From assembly GCA_947650285.1 (NCBI GenBank), contig CANTFL010001383.1, positions 214,335 through 278,334 of the forward strand: a stretch of DNA of 64,000 nt. Reading direction: 5' to 3'. The notes under the pieces are model-generated. The model was not told where the DNA came from. It was given only the letters and a program-made list of their open reading frames with translations, and did not search any database. Position numbers and translations under genes: made by a program. This stretch comes from Hyaloperonospora brassicae. Taxonomy: Eukaryota; Oomycota; Peronosporomycetes; Peronosporales; Peronosporaceae. Positions 1 to 12,759 of the stretch are shown here, piece by piece; position 1 is the first letter of the stretch; each line of letters starts with the position of its first letter.

Positions 1-1386
1 CAGTGGTTAGGGCGGCACGCCTAGGCTTGGCGGTTTAGTGGCCCGGACCCTATTACGGACTTCGATGCTGGAAAGCGCGGAGTTGTTACGAACGTGTGGG
101 GCCCTATGGGTATACCTACACCCGACAAACTCGCACCTGGTCCAACTGGAGCCGGCATACCTGTGGGCACTGGCCTGCCCAATCCGTATAACAAAGGTGA
201 TTAGGGCATCTACGGGTACAAGGTAAGTATGATACGCATCCACATATTGCCGCTATTGGCGACCAGGAACCGTACCCTCTCCAGTCTTTCCAACATCCAA
301 CCGCAGCAAGAGTACGCTAGCCCGAGCAACTACGAGAACTACGATCCCATAAAAGATGATGATGCATATGGCACCATCGACGCTCGGCACAATTTTGCTT
401 CGGCTATCTTTGGCGTCATTCCTGGTGCACCGGCCCCAATGCCTGGGGCTCGACGTGTCTGGGCCAACGCACGCTCCACGATTACTGCTACCCGTCAAAC
501 AAGTTGTACCTCCACGCGTCGTACATCGAGCTGGAGCGACCACCGCCATCAGCAGCAGATTCCTCCAGCCCAAGCGTCCATGGATCAAGCGCCGCCTTCG
601 CAACAACATCTCGCGAAGGTCAAAAGGGGTCTGCTCAATGTCTCATTTGGCGAACCCGTAGCTCCACAAGGACCAGTTGCGTTCCAGCAGCCACTGCCGC
701 CACTAGAAAACCACCAGCCGCATATAATGGCACCGCAAGAGGAGGAACACTTGATGATGTACGTAGGCCCGTTTGGAATGGGCCCACCGCTTTTACCTGT
801 GCGTGTTCCCAAAGGCATCTCGCCAGCTGCTTTAAAAAGTCCTTAAACAGTATTATGCCAACCTTAATTTAGGCTGCAAAACAAGACGATTTAATAGAGA
901 CACGATTGTAGCTGGTAGCTATTTAGTAAGTAAACACCGGGCGCAAAAGGTCCAAACTGCATATTTACTTTGCTTGTTGCCTCACTTCCTGCCTAACTTC
1001 CTGTCATTGCAGGAATTACTTGCTGCCGCCTCGCCTATCCCTAGCAATCAAGCAGTTTCTAATTCCATGTTGCAGTTAGGTATAATGTGGCTGACACTAT
1101 TTAGTGTTTTATTTACTTAAATTGAGTATAGTACTGGTTTTGGGACTTTTGTGCATTTGTGGTACTGGTTTTGAGATTTACTCAAAAGTGATCAGGAAGC
1201 GGCAAATGTCCAGCTCGCAAACATCCCTACCAATCAGAGAAATGCCTCGCTGGTGTTTTTGATGACAAACAATACACAATTGAGCAGTTCAACGTCCCGA
1301 AAGACAGTACAGTAGAATCTGTATGTATATATAACTGTCTAAATTGATCGTCGAAATGAATTGTCGACTCACTGACACCCCGAAAT
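1..1386. other. No recognisable gene; chance-like ORFs
   Basis: I see no gene I can name here. One ATG-initiated open frame of 205 codons (229-846, plus) is rich in Pro, Gln and Ser, and overlapping frames of similar length exist in the other phases, so it is not convincing as a gene. It might be retroelement debris given what follows. The stretch 850-1386 is AT-rich with no ORF of note. Confidence 0.3.
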
Positions 1387-1640
1387 TGTTGGAAGCACGT
1401 AACACGTGTATGGACTCTAGATATTTAACCTACGCAAGGCCACATATGGAACGTTCTAAAGACTTATATGTGTTTGTGTTCGGCACCACAGTGATTCGAG
1501 TTGGGTAATTCTCACTTGTTTATTGACAAATTACTGACTAGAACCCGGCGGTGGTGGGGACGAAACGCTTCTAGCGCGCATGTTCGTACAGGCCATTTAT
1601 TTTACAAAATGTTTACTTTTAACAATAGTAATGCAAATAC
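1387..1640 (+). repeat. LTR-like repeat, copy A (diverged)
   Basis: This stretch begins TGTTGGAAG and is alignable by eye over about 250 bp to the stretch starting at 3352. The best shared block is the sequence around GGGTAATTCTCACTTGTT and the following GC-rich CTGAC...GGCG...ACGC...CTAGCGCGC block, then a T-rich end. Divergence is high with small indels. A TGTTG start is typical of LTRs. I infer a decayed LTR or solo LTR; the 3' boundary is uncertain. Confidence 0.4.
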
Positions 1641-3351
1641 ATAAACCAATACTCGTCAATTATCCAGTTTCCACACGATTTGGTGTCTCTTTGTTACGTG
1701 CTACTAATACGAGTAGCGTCGCTTGAAGAAGAAGCATCGATTTGAAAAATGACGCAAAGCACTACACACGTCTGGAGAAGTTGCTCGAGTCAGGTCGAAT
1801 CATTCGGTTTGTGTAGCTATTCCCTACCCTGTTTCCCCACGCTGTAGTGGCCGGACGTGATCTTGCATGTTGCCTTCTTGTTGCAACTATACTTTCAAGC
1901 AACCCGACTGCTTTCAAGGCATGCACGAAAGTGGGATTAGTCGAATGCTTGCTGTCATCCTGCTCGTCCTCAAATTTCGCACCACATTAGTACTATACGA
2001 AGTAAGTTGCTTAGCAGAATATCTTGTGAGGTAGCAAATGTCTATCGGTTAAATATACCTCAACCGTCGAAAAATCAGATGATCCGCTTCATTCATAACT
2101 GCATTGTCCACGTACTGCTACTCCAGCACTCTAGGTGCCTCTTCGGGATCTAATCGGGCATTTTTGTGCCTAACAAATCTTTTGGAAGTCTCAGTGATGA
2201 CATCATAGGCACATGCTGAGACCGACATAGAACATTATGGCGGATGTCGATGTTTGGCGGCTTATAGAGAGCATCATCGAGACCTTGAAGTAGAACACGG
2301 TTGAAGCTGCGCCGATGATGCGATGTGCGGTAGCATATTATTTTTATGTCACATAGCTTTAGCTTTGACGTCCTATTAGGCAGAAATATAGTCAATTATG
2401 TGCTACGAGGTGTTGTCCGCTGCAGTCACTCAACAAGTAGAATGTGTGTGCTCGCTCACGCGTAGCACTTGTAATATCGTCTTTCGTCACTCCAAAGAAG
2501 GTATGCCATCAATTATAGCGTATTGAAAGTCGTGTCTGACTGACCCTCAGTCTTTTTTTCTTATATATTATCGTCTCAAAGTTACTTGATAGGTTAACAC
2601 TGACTCTATGACGGATGTTCTATGGATGTTTGCGGAGATCCGAATTACGATGAGTTGGAAGTGATGAACACGAAGCTTTGACGGAGGTTGCTGCACACCT
2701 GCGATGTAAAAGGTCACTTTGAAAGTGGGCGATGTATAGAAAATTTCGAACGGCAAATAATGCAAACGCTTGCTGTTATGCATCGATTCTACTACATGTA
2801 GCTATCTAGCACATTATACGCGTTATTATCACCTAGTCATTGCATGGCTACATTTCCAGCAGCAATATCTATACAGGATGACATAAGTCGATGCCTGACT
2901 TCAACCTGCAAGGTATGAACCATTCATGCATCTTAGTCGATAGTGCATGTCTTGGCTTATACCACTGTTATCAGCCCGATTTTCGCATGTCCTTGAGCGC
3001 CCGGCAATCCACACAGGCACCGTCCGCTATGTGGCGTCCCGTGCTCCGTTCTTAGACATTTTTTGTAACGGGCACCGATAGCTACGCACTGACAACAGTG
3101 CGTAGCAAGCTCTCAATGACTGAAGCGATAACTATCACCCTGTTAGATTTTGTATACAATACAGCTTCGAGGAAGGAATCGAACTAAACGTAAGAGCTTA
3201 GTAAAAGAAAAAAAACTCTGATAATATATCTAAGTCATAAATGCGTCTCCTCCTATTAGTCTAAACATAAATCTATTATAATCTAAGTATGTATAAGTAT
3301 GTCTACTCATCACCCATTGCGGGCATTTAGCGTCGATAGGTGAATTGATAT
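1641..3351. other. Gene-free AT-rich spacer
   Basis: About 1.7 kb between the two LTR-like copies. No frame longer than about 80 codons, and none resembles a known protein. If the two copies are LTRs of one element, its coding interior is gone or too decayed to read. Confidence 0.4.
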
Positions 3352-3600
3352 TGTTGGAAGTGCAAGTTGCACTTGGATCGACTCCAGAAGTTCAACATAC
3401 ACTAGGGCATTTATGGAATGTTCTACAGGGTTCTATGTGTTGTATTAGGCAGCACGAAGATATAGGTTGGGTAGTTCTCACTTGTTTTTTTGACAAGCCA
3501 CTGACGAGGCCCCTGGCGGGGGCCAAAACGCGTCTGGCGCGCGTTTTAATACAGGTCATTTTTATTTACTCAATGTTCACTTTCAAACAGATATGATGGT
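3352..3600 (+). repeat. LTR-like repeat, copy B
   Basis: Second copy of the repeat at 1387. It starts TGTTGGAAGTG, and positions 3359-3375 form a perfect short palindrome with 8-bp arms (AAGTGCAA / TTGCACTT) and a 1-bp spacer. This arm arrangement is degraded in copy A. Same orientation as copy A, 1965 bp apart. Inferred diverged LTR; the end is not defined. Confidence 0.4.
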
Positions 3601-4746
3601 TATTTCAACTAATGAGTAGACTCTTGGCTCACTGCAACAATGTCACTGAGCTTGGGGATAGTATAGTTAGAATATTGAATTTAATATATTCTATCATATT
3701 GTCACACATGATACTATAATGGAACAGGTTCACCCCGTTACATCACCCCCTTTACCGATAGTCACACTTGTGACCATCTCGATTCATGTATCCTTTCCTG
3801 TTGGAACACTGTGGGTCAGGAAGCACTTGTTGGGTCAGACTCACTCATTTATGACCTCGGGACGCATGATTAGCAAGCTCATGAGACGCGCAGCGAAAGC
3901 AGCTAAGCAGTCAAATGATTGCACTCACGCGGCAAACGATTCGTCGTTTCCTGCTTCGTCTTTACCTGTAGCACCTGTCGCTGCATGTGCATTTTTTACC
4001 GCACCACATTTAGGGGATGATGTTTCAGCAGATTCTGCTGCTGCAGGTGCACGTAAAACCGCGCCACGTGCTGATAATGTTTTCGACGTTGAGCCCATCT
4101 GCTTTGACGAGTTGAATGGTGGGTCCGACTTGGTATAGTTCGCTACGCCACCCGTAGTATCCTTGGTGGATGATTCTGATCCTTCGCGTGAGAAGGCTCG
4201 ACCAAAGAGGGTGACACATGATTTGCGTCATATTCTTATGGTCAAGTGAATCAACAAGTGTGGAATGCAGATTACAATTCGGCTACTTAGCTAGTTTCGA
4301 TGTAGGTGTGGGATACACAATGGGGAGCACCTCACACCGCGATACCGGGTCAAGCGATCTTGCACACAGCGGTCTTAAGTGATGCAATCTTGCACAGTGA
4401 TCTTCGATTGGGCGATCTTGGGCGATGCGATGTTGGGGACGTCACCTTAAGTGACGTCATCTCGTGCACTGAGACCTTCGGATGACAAGATCACGGTGAT
4501 ATGGCGTGGACAACCGAATACGATGGGAAATCAAATCACGGCAGTACAAGGCGAAACGTGTTATTTCGTCGTTACGAAATAATTAGGATTAGTCAATGAG
4601 GTTTAGACTATGGCAGGATAACATTGAATAAGAAAGCAATTTACTTCTGAATTTACAAGTATCATTCTTGTTATATAGTATAATTGTTTGGCCTTCCACC
4701 GTATAAGAAGATCGACTGACCACCTAGAAGGTCCCTCCTGGATTAC
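3601..4746. other. Unassigned, likely repeat debris
   Basis: An ATG-initiated frame at 3719-4138 (139 codons) has an Ala/Pro-rich second half with an internally repeated block (around 3988-4065, Ala-rich followed by Ala-Pro). I do not recognise it. The remainder is AT-rich and stop-ridden; 4340-4490 contains several short repeats of a GTGATCTT/GCGATCTTG-like motif. Confidence 0.25.
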
Positions 4747-6600
4747 TTGGACAGGAGTACACGATATATACAAATACTGTTAACTGGGATGAACGTAGAG
4801 TGTAAAATTGCGAGACGGCTTAAATGGTCAGAAGGCTCGCGTATCAAGCAACTAATTTGGACAATACGATGTCGTAGAGATCAGGGTATCTCATATCGAG
4901 CACTATACAAGTATACCCGTGATCGTGGAGTTACTTCCGCACGATAACCACAAAACCATCTCATCCACAACTAAGTTTTTCTTAGACATACTTCCCAGTA
5001 GAAGATTGTAGTTCGCCCTTCGGAAGGGTACGCAAGAAGATAAATGAAGCGTAATACACGAAAACGGAGGACCTCCTCCGAGAGTCGGTCGTATGGTTGC
5101 CAGTAGAGAGTTGTGGTCACAAGAAATTTGCGATGACCACTCCACCACAGGCTGATTAAGTTGTTAATGCCCGACCCAGCGGAACTAGTAGATTTTGTGT
5201 CGACAATAACACGTTTTGCAGCGAGAAGTCGCAATCAGCTACCGATTTTTGCAAGAGGAGATCTTGCAGTAAATGCGGATCGATCGTATAAACACTGTTG
5301 GATATCGGACTTAGAGACATATGTGATGGGGGACGTGACCAAGCTGAAGGTAGTAGAAGCGATTGTGTGTGCCTCATTTGCATAGGAACATGGAGTATAT
5401 TAAAGTGAAATGATATTTGTCCGGCCCCCGTCAGCGGCTGGATCGGAAGATCGTATGGAGTCAATTCGTTGGCCATATCCATTTCTGCTGTAACAAGATT
5501 TTCCACTTCATTACTACGCAAGTTTGGTTGGAAGACACAAAGGATGGGGAAAAGCGCACTTATCACAATTCCAATTTTGCACACTACGGTGCACCCCTCG
5601 CTGTACCGTAGTATGCAAAACTATGCGGATGAGTGTGTGGAATGCGACAAAGGAAAAGGACGCCCGTTGGAACGTGGAGGGTCATTGGGTAATATGCAAG
5701 CGACGTACTTTTTTCGAAATTTGGTTATAGGTCATGGTATATTGCGTAGCTGCAACGATTATTTATAAGGAACGCGGACCTAATGTTATGGATCAATCTG
5801 TTCTTAGGATATGTGATCGACAAAGCTAGTTCGTCCCTTACTTCCCAGAAGATAGCAGATAATTGCGCTGAATGCGCGTGGTGGCGGTTTGGTGCAAGCG
5901 AGGCAACACGCCATGATTAAAAGAGTGCTTTATGTCGGATTTATTTCGAGCACTTACACAGGTCTCAAGACAAAAGCAGAGGGCCACAGTGGCCGCAAGC
6001 AAATACACGGAAAAGCGTATAGTAAAAATTCTGACAAGATCAATTACGATATAAGCTACGGACGAAAACCAGAGAGATTCGGAAAAATATGCAGAACGGT
6101 TGACGTTTTTTTAGTAACGCAGCGCATTATCATCGCATCAGCGGAGATACACAATTTTACTTAATCGATGGATGGTACCCGCAATCAGCCTTAAAAAATC
6201 AACCTTGCCGCTGGTAGTACTAAAACGCAAGACCGAATTCTACGCAGATGCAGATACAGTATACAGCGTCAAGATCAACGTGAAATGGCGGTGGTCAATG
6301 ATCGTCTCAAGATCGATCTGATCTCAACAATTAAGATCGTGGTCTGCTGAATATCGATCGCCGGATCTCAAGAATGGATGTATCTTGATCGCGTTAAGGA
6401 CCGATATGAGCGAAAGATGTCTCATATTTGGTACGGAACTTTACGTGTGGCGAAGGAATGTGAAGATACGCAGTGCATTTGGAGATCGCAGGTACCTCCT
6501 ACAGTTTATTCCCAGTGTACACGTTTCGAAGCTGGCACTAGTGGGAATGGTCCTGGAATGCCTTACAAGTCGGTCGAAGGTGGATAAATTAGATTGATTA
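4747..6600 (+). pseudogene. Ty3/Gypsy integrase remnant
   Basis: Decayed pol of a Ty3/Gypsy retrotransposon read in pieces from several frames. Around 5604-5660 is the end of an integrase zinc-binding region (Tyr-Arg-Ser-Met-Gln-Asn-Tyr then CVEC). Fragments at 5690-6140 match the order of a DDE core (GNADLMLWINLF, FGASEATRHD, YAERLTF). At 6150-6200 is LIDGWYP-like sequence, and 6378-6587 gives LYLDRVKD then FIPSVHVSKL, as in the integrase C-terminal region. Stops and frameshifts are everywhere. The assignment rests on remembered oomycete Gypsy proteins; the order of blocks is the strongest support. The part before 5469 is less certain. Confidence 0.55.
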
Positions 6601-6654
6601 TATTTTGACGAAGCGCCGATGCCGTCATATAACTAGGAAGGTGACAAATTGTAA

Positions 6655-6860
6655 TACGAATTTGAAGTGGAGAGGATAGAATTCGTGCGATCGAGTCAAA
6701 TGATACGTTATGATCAAGTGCATTGTCAGTGATTAGTACTTCGGAAGGGGTACAGCGATTTTTCATGGATACTCGAGGCAAAGTTGAGTTGCGGTGCTCT
6801 AATACGAGAGTTTGATCGTGACAGAGCAAGGAAAAGTTGATTCGTGACGATGCGATCACA
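6655..6860 (+). pseudogene. Chromodomain-like tail of Gypsy pol
   Basis: One frame reads YEFEVERI, then DQVHCQ, a stop, LVLRKGYSDFSW, and ALIREFDRDRA before another stop. The pattern of E(F/Y)EVE(R/K)I followed by LV-x-(W/R)KGYS-x-x-(S/T)W is the chromodomain signature at the C-terminus of chromovirus integrases, which directs integration toward particular chromatin. It follows directly on the integrase remnant and belongs to it. Two in-frame stops make it non-functional. Confidence 0.6.
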
Positions 6861-8743
6861 AGATATGAAATCGGGAGATCATAAACGATCATAAGGTTAG
6901 GAGGGGATACGGTATGCAAGGATGTTTCATATGTATGATATGTGTGTAGCATATGCAGACAGGCTGCATGTAGAGATGAAAGGGGTATGGTATGATCTGT
7001 GTGGCAATCAGGAGCCTGGTCGTGGTCAGATGACCAAGAAAAGAAGAATTGTGGACATGAAGACCCAAGATGGTACTAAAAATTTGTATTGAAATTCCGA
7101 AGTGTGATCCAACAAAGAACTACATTACGACTAACTTACCAACCAAGCAAAGGATGGACGATACTGGATGATCCGCGATCGACGCTTGGAGCTGGTTACG
7201 TCGCGGCTAGGTAGAAAAATTCTTCCAAAAGGAAGTGACCAGGCTGGGGGATAGGTTGCTTAACTTTTCAGTCCTGGATACCAATACAGTTTATCAGCCG
7301 TGCGAGAAAAATTCAGGAAGATTGAGCCCAAGAGAATGCCGGATCACATTGTTTGTCGATCATGCCCTGTATATTAATCGGAGGATGGATCTCCAACGTG
7401 TCCTAGATCGTGATCGCCGTTGACGTCTCTGATCACAACATGGAGCCAGACCCGGATCGGTCGCTGATCTGCATTGTAAATCGGCAACATGTGAGTCGAT
7501 TACCAACGTGTCTAGCAATGGCGATCTTCAAAAGATCGGTTCATCGTAAAAGGTTATCAAACCATCATGTGGGTTCCGAATTTATGGTGCGATCCCGGTC
7601 AGGAAGCCTTTCCAAGGTTCGTGACAATTCATCGAATTAATCTGAGCCGGCGTGGCCAAGTGGTGATTACAAGCTTTGAGTACAGGCGTTCAAGCAGATC
7701 TTAACAGGGAATGAAACGGATAATACTTCGGCTTAAACAAGCGAAGAACGAATTATTTAATGTGAACTATCCCATGTTTGCCAGCTGAATCGTCGGGCAA
7801 ACTAAAGCAACACTAGATCAGATGATCTGGGAAAGTGATCGGGATAACCAGAGAATTATTGATCACGCAGAACCTTGGTATCCGGAAAAGATTGATACTC
7901 GGCTGGTGGAAGTTGATCCTGAACCGGGTCTTAAGTATACTCTGAACAGCACATCACGCCGCTGAAAACACTTGAAGCGTCACCGAAGAGATTGACGTTT
8001 GATATTGTGCTGGTGTACTTATCGGAAATAATGAGCCCGGATTCTAGCGCACCGAAAGAATAAAGGTTCTTTCCTCAGTGAAAGGGATTCAAGGAGAAGG
8101 GGGTCATCAAGACAACGAGACACTCGGAAGAGAAAATCCTTAGATCCTAATGAGGAGATCGCATCTTCAGGGTACCGATTAAACGATAAAGAAAGGATTA
8201 GACCGCTGTCTCTTATCTTAAGGTCTGTTACCTCAAGGCAGACCTCGGGTCTTACAAGGTGGACCTCAAGTCCGTCAAGGTGGACGTCGGGTCTCTTTTG
8301 GTCAAGCTACTTCTTTCCACCCAAATTAGGAATCAGGGAATGACTTAAAAATCGAATAGCGGTGTATAAGGATAGGAAGATATTACATACTACTCAATTT
8401 GCGGTGTACATGGCAAGTCTTCGTTATTTTGAAGGAACTTGTACTTGGTCCGCATGCCTGTTCTGGAAGCGGGATGCAACACCCCCCCCCCCCCCGTTGA
8501 AGACAGTTGCGTGGAAAGATCATTTGCAAGTAGAACTCTAGGAAGTATTTGATCTGTGGGTTCGTCGAGTAGCAACACTTCAGAATCCGCTATTAGAAGC
8601 GGCCTCCTGACTCCGCCGTCATGGAGACGAGCAAAGGTCAGGTAGTTCGTATCCTTGTAACAACAAGAAAAGGTACAGGAGCGACAATCTTTATAAACGA
8701 GATGGCTGTAAGTCCGCTCTCGACCATTCCATCAAGTGGCCTT
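6861..8743. other. Unassigned repeat-rich DNA
   Basis: Downstream of the Gypsy remnant no protein is recognisable. Positions 8212-8300 carry an imperfect tandem repeat (about 18-20 bp, CAAGGTGGACCTCGGGTCT-like, four to five copies). A run of 14 C lies at 8482-8495. Many GATC-containing words occur through 6200-7900. The LTR of the 4.7-6.9 kb element may lie here, but no second copy is visible in the window. Confidence 0.3.
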
Positions 8744-9685
8744 CTACTGTCCCACCGAGTGAAGCTGAGTCCATCCCAGTCTGGTTTTATCAAGATAAAT
8801 ATCGACATCCTCATCACGTCTTCCCAAGATCGTATCCCGCTTGCCGACCGGTACACTAGGCGATTCAAGGTCCGTACGCGGAGTTAGAGCACCCCCTCCG
8901 TAAGTCGGTAGTCCAGCATAGTGAGTAGTTTGAGGTTTCATGACACAATTTTGAAAACCGACTCCACCACGAATGGAAGAGCGCGATCCTGAAAGCGCGG
9001 CTGATGTCGCATCTTCAAGATCATCCGTTTCTTCGCTATCTGGAAACGGCTTTGTTGCAATTCGATCCTTTCTTCTCCCTTAGGTAGTGACACGTCGGGC
9101 CCTTCGTGTGGCTCTAGACGGTGGAAACTGGGGATTCAAAGATCGCACTGTAACACCAGATTCATTTGTCAAGATAGTTTGGGATCGATTGAACGGGGAC
9201 GAAGAACGACAGGCGACCTTACTTCTCGGCAGTTTGGTCGTTCTGTAATCATAACTCTATATATACGCAAAGTTCCGAACAGAAAATTGGAATACACTTA
9301 TCGCAAGCAGAGCAACGCGATTCAGAAGAAAATCACGATCCTTGATCGCGAGATGGCGCTCCAACTTTAAGTCACGTATCTGGAATTGCAGCTGACCTGG
9401 TTAGACCCCTTGATTGGTAGCTTTCATGTGAAGCCGATCAAGATCGCCATTACTGTGGCCCAGATTATCTCGGAGCTGATCACGTTCGGTCAAGACAGTG
9501 TCGAGACGATCTTGGCCATCGCTGATCGCACTATTGGCATGAAGACACCATTTCTTGAGCTTGGATTTCTCGGACCTGCCGCGGTTTATTTCTCCGTCTT
9601 CTGCGTCAAAGCTGCGTTCAATCGATCCGCGCCTCGATACAAATGCTGCCGCAGAGAAAAGACCTCGCGATTAAACATTTCTTGA
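8744..9685 (-). pseudogene. Possible gag coiled-coil remnant
   Basis: On the minus strand 9685-9280 gives, with frame changes, a heptad-like Leu/Asp/Arg/Gln-rich segment (LTERDQLRDNL, GDLDRLHMKA, LQFQIRDLKLERHLAIKDRD). It is followed downstream by acidic Ser/Thr-rich sequence (EETDDLEDATSAALSGSRSS). A long coiled coil followed by a low-complexity tail is common in Gag of oomycete Gypsy elements, so a gag origin is inferred. The orientation is opposite to both Gypsy pol sequences in the window, so it would belong to a third insertion. The plus strand also has short open frames here, so the call is weak. Confidence 0.3.
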
Positions 9686-10040
9686 GCAGAATGATGCGAT
9701 CGGACACAGTTGCAATTTGAGGCAAGCGATCTCTTGAGCCCGATTTGCGGTCACCTCGCCGACCACCTAATGCGTTGTTTGTACGCAGCCTGAACCTGTA
9801 ACTTATACGATGACACGAAACTGAAGACTCTAGACCTCGTCGCTCTAGGATATCCTACTCGAGGGTTTAAACCCGCGCGCATTTTCGAATTCATCGCAGT
9901 ATTCGACAGCATTTTGTTGAATGCTAATCTACTGACACACGTGAGTCAGTGTTTCCGTAAAGGTTGCTTGAAAGACGACGGGGTGAATCCACGCGATTTA
10001 ACGTCGAGAATTTGGGGCCGCCTACATACAGTATCAGCGA
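9686..10040. other. Short spacer before the LTR element
   Basis: No ORF of interest and no recognised repeat. It ends with AGCGA, whose first four bases are repeated after the 3' LTR (target-site duplication). Confidence 0.5.
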
Positions 10041-10518
10041 TGTAACGGGATTCAACGTCGGTTGATAATCGATATTGCATGTGTGGTGTACACCAGGGAT
10101 GAGATCCCATTAAAACAATAATATTGGAACACCGTATCAGTTGTTGGGAGCTGACGTTTGTCAGCCACCAAATACGAGATCCTTAATAAGGTGCTAATCA
10201 GAGCATCGGTATCTAAAATAAGAATGTTTCGCCTGAGGTGTTCTTTTAGATAAAACAAGTAGAGTTCAGTTCCCCTATTAATTGAATAAAGACACGTGCC
10301 TTCTTAAGGCGTCTTAGATCATCAGAGATTCAAGTCGTCTTAAACACAGACTCGTTAGCACACTAAGCAGTCGATTCGCTGAATCGTTTAGGTCCCTTGA
10401 ACAAGGACCTAGAGCTGTAAGCTCGTTGACTTAGTGAGTCGAGTTCTTGTAAAGAACAGCTTTGCAGCTGAGTACGTTAAGCCTTCCTCTGGATAGGAGC
10501 TGCGATATCTCCGCTACA
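10041..10518 (+). repeat. 5' LTR of the Gypsy element
   Basis: 478 bp, colinear without indels with 16592-17069. By eye the copies differ at about 16 positions, of which about 11 fall in the first 45-50 bp; the other 430 bp are nearly identical. It is followed directly by CTTGGTAGCTTAAG, the expected position of the primer-binding site. Confidence 0.9.
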
Positions 10519-10579
10519 CTTGGTAGCTTAAGTATTCAATATACGCCTGAGTATGTAAAGACTGATTCTGTGTAAGTAT

Positions 10580-11600
10580 GGAGCAATACAGCCCTTATCT
10601 GAGACCCAAAATGTCTCGCTCGATCAAATGGTTACGGCTCTGGGTCCAGAGTATGTGGAGTTCTTTGTGTCGCAAGGTCCGGACAATTTGAACACACGCC
10701 TCGAGGACTTTATTCAATACTAGACGACCCGCTTACGGCAGGTCCAAGACCAAATAGCCTCGGCTATGATCACACGATTTGTGTCTATACCACACGATGA
10801 GGATAAGCCTCAGCCAGTTAATTTGTATATTGAGTCCTACTCCGGTAAATAAAAGGAGAATCACATCCTCTAAATTCGCGAGGTAGAGATATCTCATAGG
10901 TCGGGCATGATACGAACGAGTATTAGAGGGTCGCCGTGGATATCAAAAAAACGCTGGTAGAACAAGGGAGATGGTACTTACGTGCAGTATGTCCATCAAT
11001 GACAACTTCCCCACATGGGAAAGTTTGAAGATTATTTGACTTTTGTGCCGCCTAACCAGGCGTATCGCGTGCGATCATGATTCCTTTCTACCCATTAGTG
11101 CAAGAGCGAGTTTTCGGACTACATCGAAGAGTAGAGGACTCTCATTGCTGCTATGCAGAGCGACCATCTCCAAGAGGTGGTTCATATGACGGTGTTCATG
11201 GAAGTAATTCGTACTGGCTCTTCCAGAACTGAAGTCTTCCGTGTCCACCCCTCTACCGTGGACGGGGCTGTCGACATCGCGCAAAATGAAGATTATAACT
11301 AAGCTTGCCAAGCTCGTTGGGAATGGATATAACTCGAGCTCTATTAGATCAATATCCATGAACACGTCATCATCTTCTAGACCTGAACCTATGGCTTCAG
11401 AAAAGTTGAGGGTGACAGTGAAGATGAAGCGGGGCTTCAAGTCGATGAAGAGCAACGCCTTATCCGTCCTTGCTATACGTGCAGAATCACTAAGCATTTT
11501 TGTCCCGGATGCACATTTTGCAAGCAGCGCCAGGCCCACATGGGTAGAATCCTGGCCAATAGCCAGAACTCTGGTAAGTCACGAAAAAATGTCAACTTTC
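10580..11600 (+). pseudogene. gag remnant with intact zinc knuckle
   Basis: Gag packages the element RNA. Fragments in several frames follow the order of oomycete Gypsy Gag: TCSMSINDNFPTW at about 11000 and TEVFRVHPSTVDGAVDIA at about 11228-11282. Then CYTCRITKHFCPGC at 11471-11512 is an exact CX2CX4HX4C zinc knuckle, followed by KQRQAHMGRI. Stops and frameshifts interrupt everything upstream of the knuckle. Confidence 0.65.
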
Positions 11601-11704
11601 AGTAGGTGCGGGTATTCTACTGGGGATGAACTGGGTTATGTAATAACTCAGGGAGGTAAACAGGGCTTATCGCCACAGAGCGTGTATGTAATTAGGGATT
11701 ACTT

Positions 11705-12019
11705 GTGATTGAATCAACTGTAAACGGGTTTGATAACCCTTTATCGAGTATCATCTACGTAGGAGCTTTAAGCAAATATGCTCGTCGACATTCCCTAGAA
11801 GTGATTCATCCGTGTGCTGAGGCGCTGGAAGCGCAAGATAGTGAAACTATCGCGGTTCTTCCGGTGCCAGGAACGTGGGTCATATCGCCAAAGATTGCCA
11901 TCAATCAACGCGTGAAGTTCTTGGACTTTAATAGCGTGGAACGCTGCTTAGTCCTTAGCCAAGACACGAGATGTGATATCATTTTAGGAACAGCCTGGCT
12001 AGAATGTCGTGAGCCATAA
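11705..12019 (+). pseudogene. Gypsy aspartic protease remnant
   Basis: A 104-codon open stretch ends DIILGTAWLE, the conserved C-terminal motif of Ty3/Gypsy retropepsins (D-x-ILGM-x-WL). The active site region reads IIYVGALSKYARR where an intact protease has (L/I)(I/V)DSGAS followed by similar residues, so the catalytic Asp and Ser are replaced (D to Y, S to V). It lies directly between gag and RT as expected. It could not mature the polyprotein. Confidence 0.65.
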
Positions 12020-12759
12020 ATTGATTAAAGGTCTGAAACCTTTGGCACAACGCGCACGATTCCTAGTGGAGCGTTGGAGAGTCATGAACCCACCTATGCT
12101 AGAATACAAAAGAGCTATTGGCGCAAGTCACTGTCTGGATTGGCTAGTGTGATGAGCATTTGTTTGTCAGAGTTACTTGACACCAAGCATGTCCATGACG
12201 AAATTCCGAGCTAGAATCATCGATGTGTAGTGACGCATCGCCTATTCCGTTGGGTGATGCCCGTGGTGAATGTGTATAACCAATTGCTGCAAGAACTAAT
12301 GGTCTAAGGCCGAGGTATCTCGAGCAGAGATTGCATGATGTGCGTGGATTGGCACGTATGAATTCACTGAATGAAGTGTTCGAATGAAAAAACACCTCAC
12401 CAGGTGTCGGTAAAGACATCATCTTTCGTATAGAGCACGTAATGGTAAGAGACAAACCAGGGGACACCCCTGTTCCGACCTCCAAGAGGTGTAAGGTCTC
12501 GTCAACGAGACGAAGGAATCGTCAGGCAGTAACTTCGAAACGCAAAGGGTCTTTGTCGTTGCATAGTGATAATAGTAATAATACTCGATATACACTTATC
12601 AATGAAGTGACTGGTCAGTATAAGCCTTGGGGCTTTCCCATCTTTGGATGATCGGTTTAAGCTAGAAGAAATGTCTGATAGTGAGTTTGGTCAAGTCTCG
12701 AAGGCAGTCGACTTATCCATACTTGTGGTCATCCGCCACGAGGCTGGGCTGAACTCTTC

